Below, piece by piece: positions 24,959-26,590 of a DNA stretch of 26,590 nt. Position numbers and translations under genes: made by a program. The notes beneath the pieces were generated by a model, which did not search any database, was not told the DNA's origin, and saw nothing but the letters and a program-made list of their open reading frames with translations. Position 1 is the stretch's first letter. The number at the start of each line of letters is the position of its first letter. Location: assembly GCA_002887195.1 (NCBI GenBank), contig PJAB01000443.1, forward strand, positions 1 through 26,590. The letters run 5' to 3'. Origin of the DNA: Chrysochromulina parva (Eukaryota > Haptophyta > Prymnesiales > Chrysochromulinaceae).

Positions 24959-26590
24959 ATGGGCTGCGCCAGTTCCAAGGACGCGATGAGCGACTCGATG
25001 GGCAAGGCCGTGTGCGAGGCCGCAAGCGGCGGCAACGAGGCCGTGTACGAGGCCGCAAGCGACGGCAACGAGGCGGAGCTCAGGCGGATGATCGGCCTTG
25101 GAGGGAGCGTGAACTGGCACCATCCTGGGGTGCGCCGCCGCATGTGCCTCGCGTGGGCGCCCGCGTCGTCGCTGCCTCTGCTGCTTCGGTCGCCCTCGCC
25201 GCCAACACAGCGCCCTTCCGACACGGGCGCCATTTCCCCACTGCTTGCTGCACGCAAGGGGCTGCACGGCACGCGGCGGCGCTGGCTGAGCCGCCGACCC
25301 GCCGACCCGCCGAGCTTATTGCACACGCGTCCTCGTCGCACGGCGCGCCGCACCCCCGCGTGCTCGCCCACGCTCCTCGCGTTATTGCACACCGGAGTCC
25401 TCATTGTCGGTGTGCTTGATGTGCCCAGGACGGTGGATTCACAGCTCTCATAACGGCCACATACTGGGGGCATGAAGGGTGCTTCCGACTCCTCCTCGAG
25501 TCCGAGGCGATCGAGGTCAACGCCACGGACGTAAGCCTCGATCATGCCCTCCCCCAAAAGGGTCAGCTTCCATGTAGTGATTTCGTTATCCCCTCCCTTC
25601 TGTCTTCAGGACGCCAGATGGTCAGCTCTGCATTACGCGGCATTCAACGGCTACCTCGCGTTCGCCAAGCGTCTCCTCGAACGAGGCGCGGATGCGACCC
25701 TCCGAACCAATACCGGCCAGACGGCACTGGACTTGGCACGGAAGAAGGGCCACGGCGAGGTCAAGTATCTGCTGAGCGAGCCTAGAACTAGGTGCGCGGA
25801 TGAAGACCGACCGCCTCGCGCTTCCTGATTGCATGCGATGACGCGCCGTTCTGGGCACAACTGCACAGCGCCAACAGCGTGCGTTCGCCCGTTCGCTTCC
25901 ACGCAGGGATGGGGAGGCGGAGACGCCCAAGGCGGCGTGGAACTCACACAAACCTACCTTCTACTTTTTGTCCCGCGCCGCCGTGCTGGGCGCCACCGCC
26001 ACGCAGCTGAAGCGAATGCAGGAGCTGCGCGACTCAAAGCTGCTCGAGAAGATGGCCGTCGACCTGAACGAAGCCTTCCAAGGCAAGGGGCTGATCCGGG
26101 ACGTCCTCTTCGTCAGCCACAGGTGGGAGGACTGCGCGACGCCCGACGAGACCGGCGCGCAGCTGGCGGCGCTCCAGGCACACCTGAGGGCCCACCCCGA
26201 GGTCCAGTACGTTTGGTTCGACTACGCGTGCATGCCGCAGCGCTCGGAGTCGGCACACCGCTTGGGCACGGACGACCGCACGCCCGCGGAGAAGGCCGAG
26301 TTCGACCTCATGCTCAGCGCGATCGCCGACCTCTACCTGACGGCCAATGTGCTGATCCTGCTCGATACCATGTACCGCACGCGGTTCTGGACGACAATGG
26401 AGGGCTGGTGTGCGATGCAGCAGGTGACGTCGGAGGGTGTGCGCCCGGCAACAGAGGGTGAGGCACGGCACTCAGTCTCGTGCATCCACAACGCGACGGA
26501 TGAGGACCGGCAGGCCCTGCTGAAGATGTCGACCAAGACGCCGGCGGAGATGTCGAAGTTCCTCGCGTCGCCCGACGTGGCGGTGACCAA
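24959..26590 (+). CDS. Ankyrin repeat protein with HET-like domain, 3' end outside window
   Basis: Four exons by my reading: 24959-25129, 25429-25530, 25610-25791 and 25907 past the edge. All three introns are GT-AG (299, 79 and 115 bp) and the joined frame has no stop; 379 complete residues are visible. It starts MGCASSK, a classic N-myristoylation plus palmitoylation signal, so membrane attachment is expected. Residues about 15-150 form ankyrin repeats: ELRRMIGLGGSVNWHH, then TALITATYWGHEGCFRLLLE, then SALHYAAFNGYLAFAKRLLE, then QTALDLARKKGHGEVKYLL. From about residue 215 comes a domain with FVSHRWED (220-227), VWFDYACMPQ (254-263), a helix ending LYLTANVLILLD, and RFWTTMEGW. These match in order the HET-domain pattern (SYxWG, WIDxLCIxQ, AxVWTLQE-like), a fold related to TIR. 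Some algal proteins share this layout. An immune or signalling role is only inferred. An alternative start is the in-frame ATG at 24842. Confidence 0.78.

Noticed and set aside
24735..24989. Frame encoding a signal-peptide-like stretch (FVAIALLSALALANSG)
   Set aside because: It has no ATG, ends after 84 codons and is out of frame with the ankyrin gene, whose MGCASSK start is more convincing.

Overview
The window looks like nuclear DNA of a unicellular, GC-rich, compact eukaryotic alga. A haptophyte such as Chrysochromulina, Prymnesium or Emiliania is the best guess; a pelagophyte or another secondary-plastid flagellate is possible. The reasons are content and architecture: no bacterial operons or Shine-Dalgarno starts, spliceosomal introns in two genes, strong G/C preference at third codon positions, flagellar and tubulin-code proteins, a plastid-type VKOR-thioredoxin fusion, a one-domain voltage-gated cation channel, and an ankyrin plus HET-like protein. 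The species assignment is inference.

Layout, left to right. 326-2024 (-): secreted or plastid-targeted protein of unknown function with one intron. 2204-5089 (+): ABCB/TAP-like half ABC transporter. 6005-7138 (-): glycosyltransferase with a DGDE motif. 7139-8145: intergenic, with a CTCA microsatellite array. 8146-9099 (-): coiled-coil protein. 9191-10267 (+): VKOR-thioredoxin fusion. 10499-11473 (+): proline-rich unknown. 11898-14039 (+): GH127-type glycosidase. 14343-15260 (-): STPGR (PG-rich repeat) protein. 15397-18522 (-): CCP1-like cytosolic carboxypeptidase with an ARM-type N-terminus. 18783-19997 (+): nucleotide-sugar transferase-like protein with an altered DxD. 20367-22616 (+): Ca-loop repeats plus EF-hand-like region plus single-domain voltage-gated channel. 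22918-24405 (+): MFS transporter. 24959 to the right edge (+): N-myristoylation motif, ankyrin repeats and HET-like domain, four exons, cut by the window end.

Three gene pairs are head to head with 91-260 bp between start codons, so bidirectional promoters are likely. The neighbouring STPGR and CCP genes lie in tandem, and both families are linked to axonemal microtubules. Two glycosyltransferase-like genes and a glycosidase may act in glycan or scale metabolism, but they are not adjacent and no pathway can be claimed. The parts most worth a second look are the ankyrin/HET-like gene, whose small exons must be joined by splicing to be seen, and the channel whose N-terminus carries DTxGDGxxD repeats. 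I found no tRNA, rRNA, CRISPR array, transposase or viral gene.
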